Assembly: GCF_012844305.1 (NCBI RefSeq)
Contig: NZ_JABANE010000093.1
Location: 1 to 35,639, forward strand
Source: Flammeovirga aprica JL-4
GTDB lineage: Bacteria > Bacteroidota > Bacteroidia > Cytophagales > Flammeovirgaceae
Direction: 5' to 3'
Length of the DNA stretch: 35,639 nucleotides
The notes below the pieces were generated by a model. It saw only the letters and a program-made list of their open reading frames with translations. It ran no database searches and was not told the origin of the DNA. Positions 1 to 8,389 of the stretch are shown piece after piece; position 1 is the stretch's first letter; each line of letters starts with the position of its first letter. Position numbers and translations under genes: made by a program.

Positions 1-136
1 GAAAAACATTACTATAAATGTGGTAATTTTAGTAACGGATGTAGCTAGATCAACCTAAAATAGCCATCACCAAAACAATTAATGATATAACAATAGATAT
101 TAAGTTATTTGTTAAAGTTCAAAACCAATATCAACA

Positions 137-264
137 TCACCCCTCCCCATTCTCCTTAATATAAACCGAAGGCGTTACACCAAACTGTTCCTGAAAGCAT
201 TTTCTAAAATATTTGAGGTCGTTAAAGCCCACTTCATAAGTGACTTGTTTGATGTTCAGTTCAC
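137..264 (-). pseudogene. AraC-family regulator, C-terminal HTH remnant
   Basis: The minus strand reads about 42 codons ending in TGA at 137-139. They match the last helix-turn-helix of AraC-type regulators, including YEVGFNDLKYFRKCF followed by FGVTPSVYI. Such a tail ends AraC regulators and the hybrid two-component sensors that control glycan loci. The reading stops matching near 260-268, where a different sequence begins, so the rest of the gene is missing. Seen: the motif and the abrupt end. Inferred: truncation by insertion or deletion. No start codon exists for this piece, so it is probably not functional. Confidence 0.7.
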
Positions 265-355
265 CGATTTATTCAAATTACGGCTGTGTAGCATGAAAGA
301 GTTACTTTTTAAGGCTAAAGAACTATTATTTATGATTTTTAAAAAAAGGGAATAA
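260..355 (+). pseudogene. possible insertion-sequence transposase C-terminal tail
   Basis: An open plus-strand frame runs from the break in the AraC remnant to TAA at 353-355, reading DLFKLRLCSMKELLFKAKEL and then MIFKKRE. The short basic-hydrophobic tail resembles the last residues of IS4-like transposases, and its stop lies inside a perfect 17-bp inverted repeat, as at an IS end. The piece is too short for firm assignment. An ATG at 293 would give only 20 residues. The placement is consistent with an IS that hit the AraC gene and then decayed. Confidence 0.3.
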
Positions 356-407
356 ACAAGAGGCTGTAACCATAACTGTTGAGTTATGAGACAGCCTCTT
401 GTTTATT
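351..407. repeat. 17-bp perfect inverted repeat with inner hairpin
   Basis: Bases 351-367 and 391-407 are exact reverse complements (17 bp). The loop holds a second dyad, CATAACT at 371-377 and AGTTATG at 382-388. The core AGACAGCCTC resembles termini of several IS families. It could also terminate transcription on either strand, because A/T-rich tails follow on both sides. Confidence 0.75.
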
Positions 408-434
408 TGAAAAATAGAGTAAATCAATAATGTA

Positions 435-549
435 GAATGAAGGTGGCCCGTAAAGTGGTTTTTTCTCGCTTCCTGTAGCAACAACATCAACCCCTCTATC
501 CATCAAAAAACCACTTTGAGGACCAAAACCGGACCACCTCATTCTTCAT
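435..549. repeat. nested inverted repeat downstream of the GH3 gene
   Basis: Two pairs of arms are nested. The outer pair is GAATGAAGGTGG (435-446) with CCACCTCATTC (534-544). The inner pair is AAAGTGGTTTTTT (452-464) with AAAAAACCACTTT (505-517). It lies 24 bases past the GH3 stop and would form a long cruciform or RNA stem in the GH3 3' end. The left edge GTAGAATGAAG also occurs at the left edge of the hairpin near 19757. Confidence 0.6.
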
Positions 550-572
550 TTTCAACCCAATTTTAGTTCATA

Positions 573-3149
573 TTATTCTACATTTGAAGGGTAAATCAAA
601 TACGGTTGATTTCCTTTTGGAGGAATTATCTTGATGGATTTGATGTTTACTTTTCCTTCTTTTATGATAGAGTTTAATGTCACTTCTTTTCCGTATTCAG
701 GAGGAATTGGAATTTTTACCGAAAGTGAAGCCTTCACTCCTTTTTCTTTCTTTAAAGTATAAGTACCAATTCGGTTTGAAAGCATTTTTAATTCCACTTT
801 AGCAGTTTCACTTTTCAACTCATAATTTACTTCAGCGTCCCAAGTATTTACATAGAAACCAGGGTCGTTAAATACTGTTTTGAACACAATACCTTCTGTT
901 TTTGCTTTCTTCTTTTTATTGGCATACAAGAAAGAAGTATCTTCATAAAGGTCATCCCATTTTTTGAAGCGGTTAGGGTTTGAAGCCACGTAATAAGCAC
1001 TTCTTTCTCCTACTTTTTGTTTTTTAATAATACCGCCTTTTACAAAAATAGTTTTCTTCTGAAGGATATTATCGCTTGCATTACCAACAAGAATCTCAAA
1101 CTTGCCCTCTTCTACCATATATTCATTCTGAATGGTATCATAATATGAAAAGGCTTCATAAGGCAATACGATATCTACATTCGTTGATGCCCCTTTTTCT
1201 AATGACACTTTCTTGAATCCTTTCAGTGCTTTTTGAGCTATTTTTTGAGTTGACTTCAAATCACGAATATAGACCTGCACTACTTCCTTTCCTTTTACAT
1301 CACCTACATTTTGTACATCAATACTTACTGTCAAACGTCCGTCAGCATCTAGTTTCTTATGGTCGAGTTTCAAGTTTTTCATATCAAAAGCAGTATAACT
1401 CAAACCGTAACCGAATGGATATAAAGGTTTTCCATCGTAATACATATAAGTTCTACCCGTTTGTATGGTGTAGTCATGAAAATCAGGAAGGTCTTTATCC
1501 GATTTATACCACGTTGAGTTCAACTTTCCGCTAGGATTCACTTCCCCAAACAAGACATTTGCAAGTGCTGTACCTTGCTCCTGACCATTAGGCCATGCAC
1601 ATACAATTCCTGATAAGTTCTCCTGTTCCCATTCAATAGCAGTAGGTCCACTCGGCACCAAAACCAAAATCACATTGTCATTGACCTCCTTTACCGCTTT
1701 GATCAATTCATGTTGCTTTCCTGGCAACTTCAATGATTTCCTATCCACATTCTCTGTAGAAGTTGACTCATCGTTTCCAACAATCAAAATTACTTTATCT
1801 GACTTCTTGGCTACAGCTACCGCTTCTTTAATTTTTTCCTTATCCGATTTATCTCCAGTTACACTACATCCTTCAGCATACGCCACATCAGTACCCAAAT
1901 ATTTTTGAATACCGTCTAAAGGAGAGATTTTACTTTTGGGGTGACCAGAATAAATACCCATCCAGCATCTGTTGGCAAAAGGTCCCATCACTGCTATTTT
2001 ATCAGATGATTTCTGCAGTGGCAAAGCATTATCATTTTTCAAAAGTACAATTGCTTCTTCCGCTGCTCTTAAGGCAATTTTTTTATGATCTTCACATTCT
2101 AATACAGTACTAGGTATTTTAGAATAAGGATTCAATGCTGGATCATCAAAATCACCGGTCATAAATCGAAGTCTTAAAAGTCTGCTTACAGTTTTATCCA
2201 AGTCCGCCTCTGTCATCAAACCTTCATTTATCGCATCATCTAATGCGTAAACCATTGGTGCTAATTTTGTCTTATTTCTGTAACACTCCTGATCCACACC
2301 AGCTTTAATTGCCATAGCGGCTGCTTCTGCTTGAGATTTAGCATAGTGCATTCTCGTTTCAATACCTTCCACTGCAGTCCAATCCGCTATCACATAGCCT
2401 TCAAAGCCCCACTCATCACGCAGCACACCATTTACCAGCCAATTGTGTGCTGAACAAGGAATGCCATTCAAGCCGTTCAAAGCTGTCATAATCCCAGTTG
2501 CTTCCTCATCAACAATACATGTTTTATAAGCCGGAAAGTAATACTCATACAGTTCCTTTTTATTAATGTAAGAATGAATTTTCTCTCTGTATTTATCTAC
2601 ATTATTCGCCACATAATGCTTTACTGTTGTAACAGTTTTTACATAATTCGGGTCATTTCCTTGCATACCGCGTACATACATTCTTGCCATTTCCGACATC
2701 AAATGTGGATCTTCACTATAGCACTCTCCATTTCTTCCCCAACGTGGATCTCTAGCCATGTTTACAGTGGGCGAAAACATCATCACTTCTTTCTTGCCCA
2801 TGTTTTTCAAAGCTCTAGCTTCATTAGAAATCGCATTAGCCACGTCATACATCAAATCAGGGTTCCAAGTACTTCCCATTGCTATATTTTGGGGAAACTG
2901 CGTACAATTCCACGCTATAATACCATGCAGTGCTTCACCATACCATTCAAAAGCCGGTATGCCTAAACGCTCCATTTCTGGAATTTTAGAACCGCAATAA
3001 CTAATTTTTTCTTCTAAAGTCATTTTAGATAAAAGATCTGCTACTCTATCTTCCACCTTGGCATCAGGGTTTTTCCATGTCTGCGCATTGAGTGGCAGAG
3101 TTGAAATCAAAAAAATCAGTAAACCAAAAAGTTTGCTATATGTATTCAT
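573..3149 (-). CDS. secreted GH3 beta-glycosidase (beta-glucosidase/xylosidase type)
   Basis: This 858-residue enzyme should cleave beta-linked sugars from non-reducing ends in the periplasm or outside the cell. A signal peptide ends near PLNAQ (about residue 23). The GH3 N-terminal barrel carries WYGEALHG (69-76), RDPRWGRNGECYSEDP (134-149), KHY (177-179) and the nucleophile Asp256 in GYVIADW. The C-terminal sandwich holds the substrate loop GNDESTSTENVDR, where the acid/base is expected, then a fibronectin-III-like domain around 610-700. About 120 further residues (740-858) look like a beta-sandwich extension, possibly carbohydrate binding. Motifs favour the xylosidase/glucosidase branch, but the substrate cannot be read from sequence. 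It is transcribed alone, with possible -7 boxes at 3181-3188 and 3226-3233. Confidence 0.93.
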   Translation of the reverse strand: MNTYSKLFGLLIFLISTLPLNAQTWKNPDAKVEDRVADLLSKMTLEEKISYCGSKIPEMERLGIPAFEWYGEALHGIIAWNCTQFPQNIAMGSTWNPDLMYDVANAISNEARALKNMGKKEVMMFSPTVNMARDPRWGRNGECYSEDPHLMSEMARMYVRGMQGNDPNYVKTVTTVKHYVANNVDKYREKIHSYINKKELYEYYFPAYKTCIVDEEATGIMTALNGLNGIPCSAHNWLVNGVLRDEWGFEGYVIADWTAVEGIETRMHYAKSQAEAAAMAIKAGVDQECYRNKTKLAPMVYALDDAINEGLMTEADLDKTVSRLLRLRFMTGDFDDPALNPYSKIPSTVLECEDHKKIALRAAEEAIVLLKNDNALPLQKSSDKIAVMGPFANRCWMGIYSGHPKSKISPLDGIQKYLGTDVAYAEGCSVTGDKSDKEKIKEAVAVAKKSDKVILIVGNDESTSTENVDRKSLKLPGKQHELIKAVKEVNDNVILVLVPSGPTAIEWEQENLSGIVCAWPNGQEQGTALANVLFGEVNPSGKLNSTWYKSDKDLPDFHDYTIQTGRTYMYYDGKPLYPFGYGLSYTAFDMKNLKLDHKKLDADGRLTVSIDVQNVGDVKGKEVVQVYIRDLKSTQKIAQKALKGFKKVSLEKGASTNVDIVLPYEAFSYYDTIQNEYMVEEGKFEILVGNASDNILQKKTIFVKGGIIKKQKVGERSAYYVASNPNRFKKWDDLYEDTSFLYANKKKKAKTEGIVFKTVFNDPGFYVNTWDAEVNYELKSETAKVELKMLSNRIGTYTLKKEKGVKASLSVKIPIPPEYGKEVTLNSIIKEGKVNIKSIKIIPPKGNQPYLIYPSNVE

Positions 3150-3559
3150 CTCATTTCAGATTAATTGTAAAACTTGATAGCAAACGTAAGGTGAAGGGGT
3201 AATAAAGCCGAAAATACAATATGGACAAAAGTAGGACATGCAGTTTTGCCCCCTGATTATCGTGAATTTCGCAGTATATAGGTGTAGAAAATTAACTTGC
3301 TCAATTTTATTTACCCCTCATGAGATATATAAAGATGATCCAAAAAGACTGTTTTCTTCTGTTTGTTTAAGGATCAAAATATGAATTTATCATCACTTTT
3401 GTTGATCAATCAAACACGTAATCCATTTTTTTCTCATCAAAATATAAATAAACCCATTCGATCCATTCTTTAAATACAATAAAAAAACAGGAAAGTGCTA
3501 TTTGATTTTCAGGTTTGGTAACTTTCATCATATAATGCAGATTTAAAGCAATTTAAACC
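3150..3559. other. intergenic stretch upstream of GH3
   Basis: AT-rich spacer between the divergent GH3 gene and the 44-aa ORF. Apart from the GH3 promoter candidates, no ORF with credible coding character or strong hairpin was found. Confidence 0.5.
3181..3233 (-). promoter_or_regulatory. candidate -7 boxes for the GH3 gene
   Basis: On the minus strand TACGTTTG (3181-3188) and TACTTTTG (3226-3233) both fit the Bacteroidota -7 consensus TAnnTTTG. They lie 32 and 77 bases before the GH3 ATG. Neither has a clear TTG -33 element at the usual spacing. Confidence 0.3.
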
Positions 3560-3591
3560 GGTTGCGATAGTGCTTTTCTGAAAAAATAAAT

Positions 3592-3599
3592 TAACTTTG
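3592..3599 (+). promoter_or_regulatory. -7 box TAACTTTG before the 44-aa ORF
   Basis: TAACTTTG matches TAnnTTTG exactly and lies 32 bases before the ATG at 3632. No clear TTG -33 element is present at the standard spacing. Confidence 0.4.
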
Positions 3600-3631
3600 A
3601 CTATCATTCAACCTTAATAACCTACAACAAC

Positions 3632-3766
3632 ATGAGAACATCGTTAGCTATTAGCGAGAGTACCCTGAAGTGGGGCTCTAAGAATCTATTTGACTCTAAA
3701 AAAGAGTCAGAAACAACACAAGGAAAAGATAATAAAAGTAAACGTCCTATTTCGGAAAAGAAATAA
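3632..3766 (+). CDS. 44-residue basic microprotein
   Basis: This short frame starts at ATG 3632, contains SLAISESTLKWGSKN near its N-terminus, and ends with a lysine-rich tail SKRPISEKK. It has its own -7 box (3592-3599) and a hairpin-plus-T-run terminator (3819-3847), so it looks like an independently transcribed gene. It has no membrane segment or signal peptide. A similarly sized lysine-rich ORF with its own terminator lies at 14763-14894, and both contain an AISE tetrapeptide, though a shared origin is uncertain. Function is unknown. Confidence 0.5.
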   Translation: MRTSLAISESTLKWGSKNLFDSKKESETTQGKDNKSKRPISEKK

Positions 3767-3818
3767 AACTCACTTACATTACTTTACTATCGCAACCTAA
3801 AACAACTTATTACTTTAG

Positions 3819-3850
3819 AAAAGAGAGGCACTCGTCTCTCTTTTTTTGTT
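3819..3850 (+). terminator. intrinsic terminator after the 44-aa ORF
   Basis: AAAAGAGAG (3819-3827) pairs with CTCTCTTTT (3836-3844) around an 8-base loop, followed by a T-rich run. Confidence 0.75.
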
Positions 3851-3970
3851 TTTTATCGTTTTAGTTACACTTATTAAGCCTTATAAACCTCAAACCATGT
3901 CGTTGGTCGAAATTTTAATGACTTTAAACAAACTTTAATCACTTTTGTAATGTGACCAACGAGAAAAATC

Positions 3971-4450
3971 ATGAAAACGTTATACTTAATAATCCTTACC
4001 CTAATTGTAGCTTCTTGTATTGATATTCATCAAGAACCGAATATTCAAGGCACTTGGGAATTGATTTCAGCAACAACAATAAAAGAAGATACAGTGATAG
4101 AACAGGATTTGTCGGGTAAGAGAATGATCAAAATAATCAACAGCGATCATTTTGCTTTTCTGAATCATGATAAACACAAGGGCACAAAAGATTCGTTAGC
4201 ACACTTTGTTGCTGGCGGAGGTACTTATACTTTGAATGGAAGAAAATACAAAGAGAGTTTGGAGTATTGTAATTTCAGACAATGGGAAGGAAATGATTTT
4301 ACTTTTAAGGTTACATTATTGAAAGATACGCTCATTCAAGAGGGGCAGGAGGAGATTAAGGAGCTGAATGTGAACCATAAAATCATTGAGAAATACGTGA
4401 GGGTAAAAAATCGCCGTACGGCCAATGTTTACGCCTTGCCTTTAATGTAA
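3971..4450 (+). CDS. lipocalin-like lipoprotein
   Basis: A 159-residue lipoprotein with lipobox VASC (Cys16), so it is probably anchored in the outer membrane or periplasmic face. After the lipid site comes GTWELISAT, a typical first strand of lipocalin-like domains, then alternating strands including MIKIINSDHFAFLN, GGGTYTLNGRKY and FTFKVTLLKDT. These small beta-barrels bind hydrophobic ligands or act as unknown envelope proteins in Bacteroidota. No ligand residues can be named. The gene stands alone and is followed by a terminator at 4532-4571. The lipocalin assignment rests on pattern and length. Confidence 0.65.
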   Translation: MKTLYLIILTLIVASCIDIHQEPNIQGTWELISATTIKEDTVIEQDLSGKRMIKIINSDHFAFLNHDKHKGTKDSLAHFVAGGGTYTLNGRKYKESLEYCNFRQWEGNDFTFKVTLLKDTLIQEGQEEIKELNVNHKIIEKYVRVKNRRTANVYALPLM

Positions 4451-4531
4451 AAATTAAGTAGAAAAATAGATTATAGATTCATATTTCATTTCATTACACT
4501 ATTAATTAAAAATTAGCGGTAGACAATTTGG

Positions 4532-4571
4532 AAAACCACCCTTTTATAAGAGGATGGTTTTTTTGTTTTTG
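4532..4571 (+). terminator. intrinsic terminator
   Basis: AAAACCACCCTTTT pairs with AAGAGGATGGTTTT (12 of 14 positions) and is followed by a T run. It closes the lipoprotein gene and lies between convergent genes. Confidence 0.75.
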
Positions 4572-4596
4572 GCTTAGAGCATGTCTAATAAGAGGA

Positions 4597-4935
4597 CTAA
4601 GAATTGATTAATTCAAATTCATCATTCTTATAAGCCATATCAATGCATATTTTTAGGCTGATTAATTCTTCTTTGCCTTCTACAGTGTTTCTTTTCTGAT
4701 AAAATGTAAAAAGCTGAGGTTGTTTGCCTATCAGCTCGTCTACTTTTGAGAAAGCTGTTGCAGGACTTTCCTTTACTCTCATTTTTAGACGTTCGTCAAA
4801 AATCTCCATAGCACTGTTAGGATACTCCATAAATAGAGTGGCTTTTGAAGGAACAATTTCATCTGAATGCTCAGAGAAGATCAGTTCACCTGTAATCGGA
4901 CAATGAAACTTAGTTGGAATATGATTAATTTCCAT
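4597..4935 (-). CDS. hypothetical protein with CPITGELIF motif
   Basis: I do not recognise this family. The start is placed at the ATG of MEINHIPTKF (112 residues). An upstream in-frame ATG at 4989 would add 18 residues that look like untranslated leader. The protein is soluble, with a CPITGELIFSEH stretch near residue 12 that could be a single-cysteine turn, followed by mixed alpha/beta sequence and a central Lys/Arg-rich region. No signal peptide or membrane segment is present. It is convergent with the lipoprotein gene and appears to be transcribed alone. Confidence 0.55.
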   Translation of the reverse strand: MEINHIPTKFHCPITGELIFSEHSDEIVPSKATLFMEYPNSAMEIFDERLKMRVKESPATAFSKVDELIGKQPQLFTFYQKRNTVEGKEELISLKICIDMAYKNDEFELINS

Positions 4936-5169
4936 AGCAATTGAAGTTTGGTTTAGCATTGAGTAATAGAATAAGAAATACTGCCTCAAAGAAACAGTAC
5001 TCCTGTTTACATCAAAGATATGTAATACGAATCAAATTATTTTAATTAGATTCTGAATTATCATTATTTTTCAAAAAATTTAGTAGTATTTATGGTAAAA
5101 CACATCGGTTTTATATGGCCTTTTTATGCAAAGTGAAAATGGTTGACAATCAATTTTAACTTAGTATTA

Positions 5170-5856
5170 TTAGTCATTAAAGACAAAAAAACCAAGTCCC
5201 ATGGGGTCTCTTAACACCACATTATCCACAATGTTTTTATCATTGAAAACTGTTATTTCTTCAGTAATCATCACTTTCTGATCCCTGATTTTCTGTATTA
5301 CAGCTTCGTTGTCTTTTCCATTAAAATAAGTCAATGAAGGATTAAAAAACTGATGAGGACAATTCAAAGCTTGCATAATACTTAACATAAAACCTCCTCT
5401 ATTGACCATTGTAAGCCATCCTTGATCAACACTGCCCATTTGCAGTTCAAACCCAAGTTCTGTCCAGAATTGAATGGAGTGGTCCAAGTTCAAACTTTCA
5501 AGACTCAAACCTGCGTAGTTGCCTAAAATGGAACTAGGGGCTGTATTCAATAGAAAATCCTTCCCTCTTCCTCTATAAACATACACCCAAACTCCACAGG
5601 GAGAGGATAAGATATATACGTCTTTGTTCTCCAATACATCAAATTCGTTCTGTACTGTTTCTATCTGTTCCACAAGTGTATCGGAATAAATCACTATTCC
5701 TTTCCTCATAAATTTCTTATTGGTCAAGCTGATCTGTACTATTCCATCATTTGCTATAAGCAAATCTTCATATTCATGAATTTGGAAATTCAGTTTTTCA
5801 TAAAACAATTTTGTTTGTTCTAAGGAGGTAAAAGTTGTTTGAATTAATGTCTTCAT
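5170..5856 (-). CDS. two-module VOC (glyoxalase-like) protein
   Basis: A 228-residue protein made of two vicinal-oxygen-chelate modules, residues about 1-110 and 115-228. Each has the beta-alpha-beta-beta-beta order; the second contains LDHSIQFWTELGFELQM and ends with RDPMGLGFFVFND, typical of VOC ends. VOC proteins bind a metal or a small ligand, as in glyoxalases, dioxygenases and antibiotic-binding proteins. The N-terminal module lacks an obvious metal triad, so it may be a binding protein. The start is set at the ATG of MKTLIQTTF, because any upstream in-frame start would be encoded by the terminator hairpin at 5926-5968. Confidence 0.75.
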   Translation of the reverse strand: MKTLIQTTFTSLEQTKLFYEKLNFQIHEYEDLLIANDGIVQISLTNKKFMRKGIVIYSDTLVEQIETVQNEFDVLENKDVYILSSPCGVWVYVYRGRGKDFLLNTAPSSILGNYAGLSLESLNLDHSIQFWTELGFELQMGSVDQGWLTMVNRGGFMLSIMQALNCPHQFFNPSLTYFNGKDNEAVIQKIRDQKVMITEEITVFNDKNIVDNVVLRDPMGLGFFVFND

Positions 5857-5925
5857 AAACCTAAAATAAAAGAAACTTTGAGAATAGAACAACAGAACAA
5901 GGAATAGGTTTTGAGTGGTGCTATA

Positions 5926-5968
5926 AAAAAAGCTCTTTTCCATGATGAACACAGAAAAGAGCTTTTTT
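5926..5968 (-). terminator. strong terminator between microprotein and VOC gene
   Basis: AAAAAAGCTCTTTTC (5926-5940) and GAAAAGAGCTTTTTT (5954-5968) form a perfect 15-bp stem with a 13-base loop. Read on the minus strand, it ends the 47-aa ORF and precedes the VOC start. Confidence 0.8.
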
Positions 5969-6000
5969 ACAAAAGCAATATTATTATATTATGTATTACT

Positions 6001-6144
6001 TTAATATAGTGTAATATATGAATGTAGCCCCGATACAATCACTCCTAAGATAAGTGATAAATAGGCAGTATCTACAATGTCTCTAAAAGTTAAGCTTGAT
6101 AACTTTGTATTGTCTTTGATTTGTTGATTTTCGATATGTTTCAT
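6001..6144 (-). CDS. 47-residue single-pass membrane microprotein
   Basis: The minus strand encodes a 47-residue protein starting MKHIENQQIK. A polar N-terminus is followed by one hydrophobic helix, roughly residues 26-47 (TAYLSLILGVIVSGLHSYI), ending almost at the C-terminus. A strong terminator lies 33 bases past the stop, which supports a real transcript. Such tail-anchored microproteins often bind larger membrane complexes, but no partner is indicated here. Function is unknown. Confidence 0.55.
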   Translation of the reverse strand: MKHIENQQIKDNTKLSSLTFRDIVDTAYLSLILGVIVSGLHSYITLY

Positions 6145-6444
6145 GATAATACTATTTTGAGATCACATTATAAGTCACAAGTAATTATTTAGACGATACA
6201 ACTTAAGAATAAGTTTACTTTCAGCCTCATAATTAATGTTAACACACTGATATTTAAACTATTATATAAGTATTATAACAGTTTTTAATTATGAAATGTA
6301 AATAGTATTCCACACCTCCTCTCTATATTATATCTTCTTAAATTGAATAAATAAAGGATACTCTATTCACTATCGATTAAAAAATTGATTATTCCCTCAC
6401 TTAAAAGTAATTTATACCTATTATTCATTTACAAATAATTGATA
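6145..6444. other. intergenic AT-rich spacer
   Basis: Very AT-rich divergent spacer between the 47-aa gene (-) and the PKD lipoprotein (+). No hairpin or further ORF of note was seen. Confidence 0.4.
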
Positions 6445-7859
6445 ATGAAAAATACTATTTTTTATTATTTACTTTCATTGTACTTGCTTGCGATCAAGAA
6501 CCAGCTTTTAATTTTGCTGAAGTAACTATTGATATTGCTCCTGATTTTAAAATTGAAGAAGTAGATGCCTTTTACAGAAAAATCACATTTGTCAATCTTA
6601 CTGATACAGTAAATACCCCTGCCGAAGTTTCGTTAAAATGGGTTTGGGGAGATGGGAAAAACTCTAAAAACCCAGATTTAGATACTGTTTCACATATTTA
6701 CCCTCAAGGAGACTCAACGTTTTATATCACATTACAGCTTTATAAAAAAGACGGCAATGAATTGATTGCAGAAAAAAAGGATAGTGTCAGTTTCCTAGAT
6801 TATCCTATTGAAGCACCTTATGAAGTCACTTTAAATGAACCTGAAAGTGGCACCTGGAATGCTAGTATTTCATGGTTCAATCAAGATTCAACTCAGAATA
6901 TCAATACTACCTACTTAACTCTTGCTCTAGATGAAAACTTTGAACAGACTGTCGATATTAAGAAAGGACACCTATCCAATGCACAGCCTAAAGCGATGAA
7001 TGCAATTGGTAATGTAAATACTTATCGCTTCAACCATCTTCAGTCAAACATTCAATATTTCGGAAAACTTGTTTTTGAGAAAGACAAAGGGCTCTCCACT
7101 GATAAAACATTTCAGTTTACCACTGCACCAATACAGCCACCTTTTTTGGAACTAATGACCTCAGAAGAAAACGGTTATTTACAGCTTGTCAATTCAAAAG
7201 GGAATAGATCTGAGGGAAATGATCAAAAAATCAGTGCATTAAAACTTCAAATCAGTCAAAACTTACACCTTTTATATCAAGAAGGGGACACAGCGGTTTA
7301 TGCTAAACCCTTTTATGAAAATGTTACTTTCAGTACTTATGAAGAAACTATCAACAGAAGTATAGATGAAAGAAGTGATAGCGTGACACTACATTACACC
7401 TCTGAGCATAAAAATATGTATTTCACAAAAAGCAGTAACTTGTTTCCTGAGGAAGACAGCTTAATTGGAGCACGCATTTATTCTTACCAAAATCAATTCC
7501 GTCTTTTTATAGGCAGTCTTTCTACCAATCCTACTTTTGATAAAAACGGTATTCATATCACTCTTGGAAACACATTGCCTGAAGAGGCTTCTTATTTTTA
7601 TCTCAATTCCAACAATACACATTTAGTACACAATAAACTGCAAGAAACAATAGGTCTCTTTGGCGGAATCGACATTGAAGCCTACCGACTGTATATTTAT
7701 CAAATTAAAAATGATACGCTTTATGCGGGTATCAATAATCTAGTTAAAGATAATGTATCAAAATTCAGGTTAAACTTTAAAGATCCTAGCATTGATTCTG
7801 ATTTTGAAGCTAGTATCGATTATCTATTATTTCATACTTTGCCAATTCTTGAGGAGTAA
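6445..7859 (+). pseudogene. PKD-domain lipoprotein with a one-base frameshift at its start
   Basis: The long frame has a lipoprotein signal (YYFLLFTFIVLAC, Cys at 6489-6491), a PKD-like domain with LKWVWGDGKNS and SHIYPQGDSTFYITL, a fibronectin-like stretch (YEVTLNEPESGTWNASISW) and a C-terminal beta-rich region without known motifs. No ATG lies in this frame upstream: it opens at 6411 after a TAA and has no usual start. The only ATG (6445) is out of frame. Adding one A to the run of five at 6448-6452 would give ATG-AAA-AAA-TAC and a 471-residue lipoprotein. It may be broken, phase-variable or a sequencing error. The first in-frame ATG, at 6762, would lack both signal and PKD domain. Confidence 0.7.
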
Positions 7860-7914
7860 GTACATTATAAACTTAAATCTTCTAATGTTTTTGACATTTA
7901 GAAATCAGGAGATT

Positions 7915-8225
7915 TTTAATGATCTGTAGGGCACGAATAACGCTAAAGCTTAACATTCGTACCTGAGTTATCTACCTAATTCGCTTGGTAGTATTTCTCC
8001 GGCCTTGAAGGGAAAAGCGTTAAGAATTTCATGTATTGAGCCGTTAAGAATGATTTTCTTGTTTGAGCTTTAGCGAGTTTAAAATCATTTAGGCGAGAGG
8101 AATGGAATTTAGCTTTTGACTTCTAAGCCTTGAATTTTTTGCTTCGTTTTTGTTTCAAGACAAAATGAAGAAGAAGGTAGCTTGGAAGTAGATCATAAAA
8201 AGCTTGAAGAAATATTGATTGGTAG
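7915..8225. repeat. intergenic dispersed-repeat region with hairpins
   Basis: This gene-free stretch holds AATGATTTT...AAAATCATT (about 8049-8093) and a hairpin at 8142-8170 (CTTCGTTTTTGT with ACAAAATGAAG). Its left part, around 7903-7945, resembles the right end of the window (35533-35575): both read GAARTCAG, then ATGATCTG, then GCAC. Together these suggest repeated non-coding elements. No ORF of note was found from 7860 to 8389. Confidence 0.45.
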
Positions 8226-8355
8226 TTAACGATAATTTAGTTTAAAATGTAGTAAGATATATGTTTGAGATACCTCTAATTACTATCAAATTCTAAAAAA
8301 ATATTAATATACGGCTCATGTGGGAGATGTTAGTGTTCTTATGATATTTCTGTGA

Positions 8356-8363
8356 TATATTTG
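8356..8363 (+). promoter_or_regulatory. -7 box TATATTTG before the GtrA gene
   Basis: An exact TAnnTTTG match 27 bases before the GtrA ATG; no clear TTG -33 element. Confidence 0.4.
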
Positions 8364-8389
8364 TTTTCCGCTTTTACACATAAACAAAT

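Larger units (their letters stand above)
3560..3797. repeat. 12-bp inverted repeat bracketing a small ORF
   Basis: GGTTGCGATAGT at 3560-3571 is the exact reverse complement of ACTATCGCAACC at 3786-3797. The pair encloses the promoter candidate and all of the 44-aa ORF but not its terminator. It could be a paired regulatory or RNA-folding element, or the ends of a tiny mobile cassette. No target-site duplication was recognised. Confidence 0.6.

Noticed and set aside
5857..5952. N-terminal extension of the VOC protein
   Set aside because: Its codons would come from the perfect terminator hairpin of the upstream gene.
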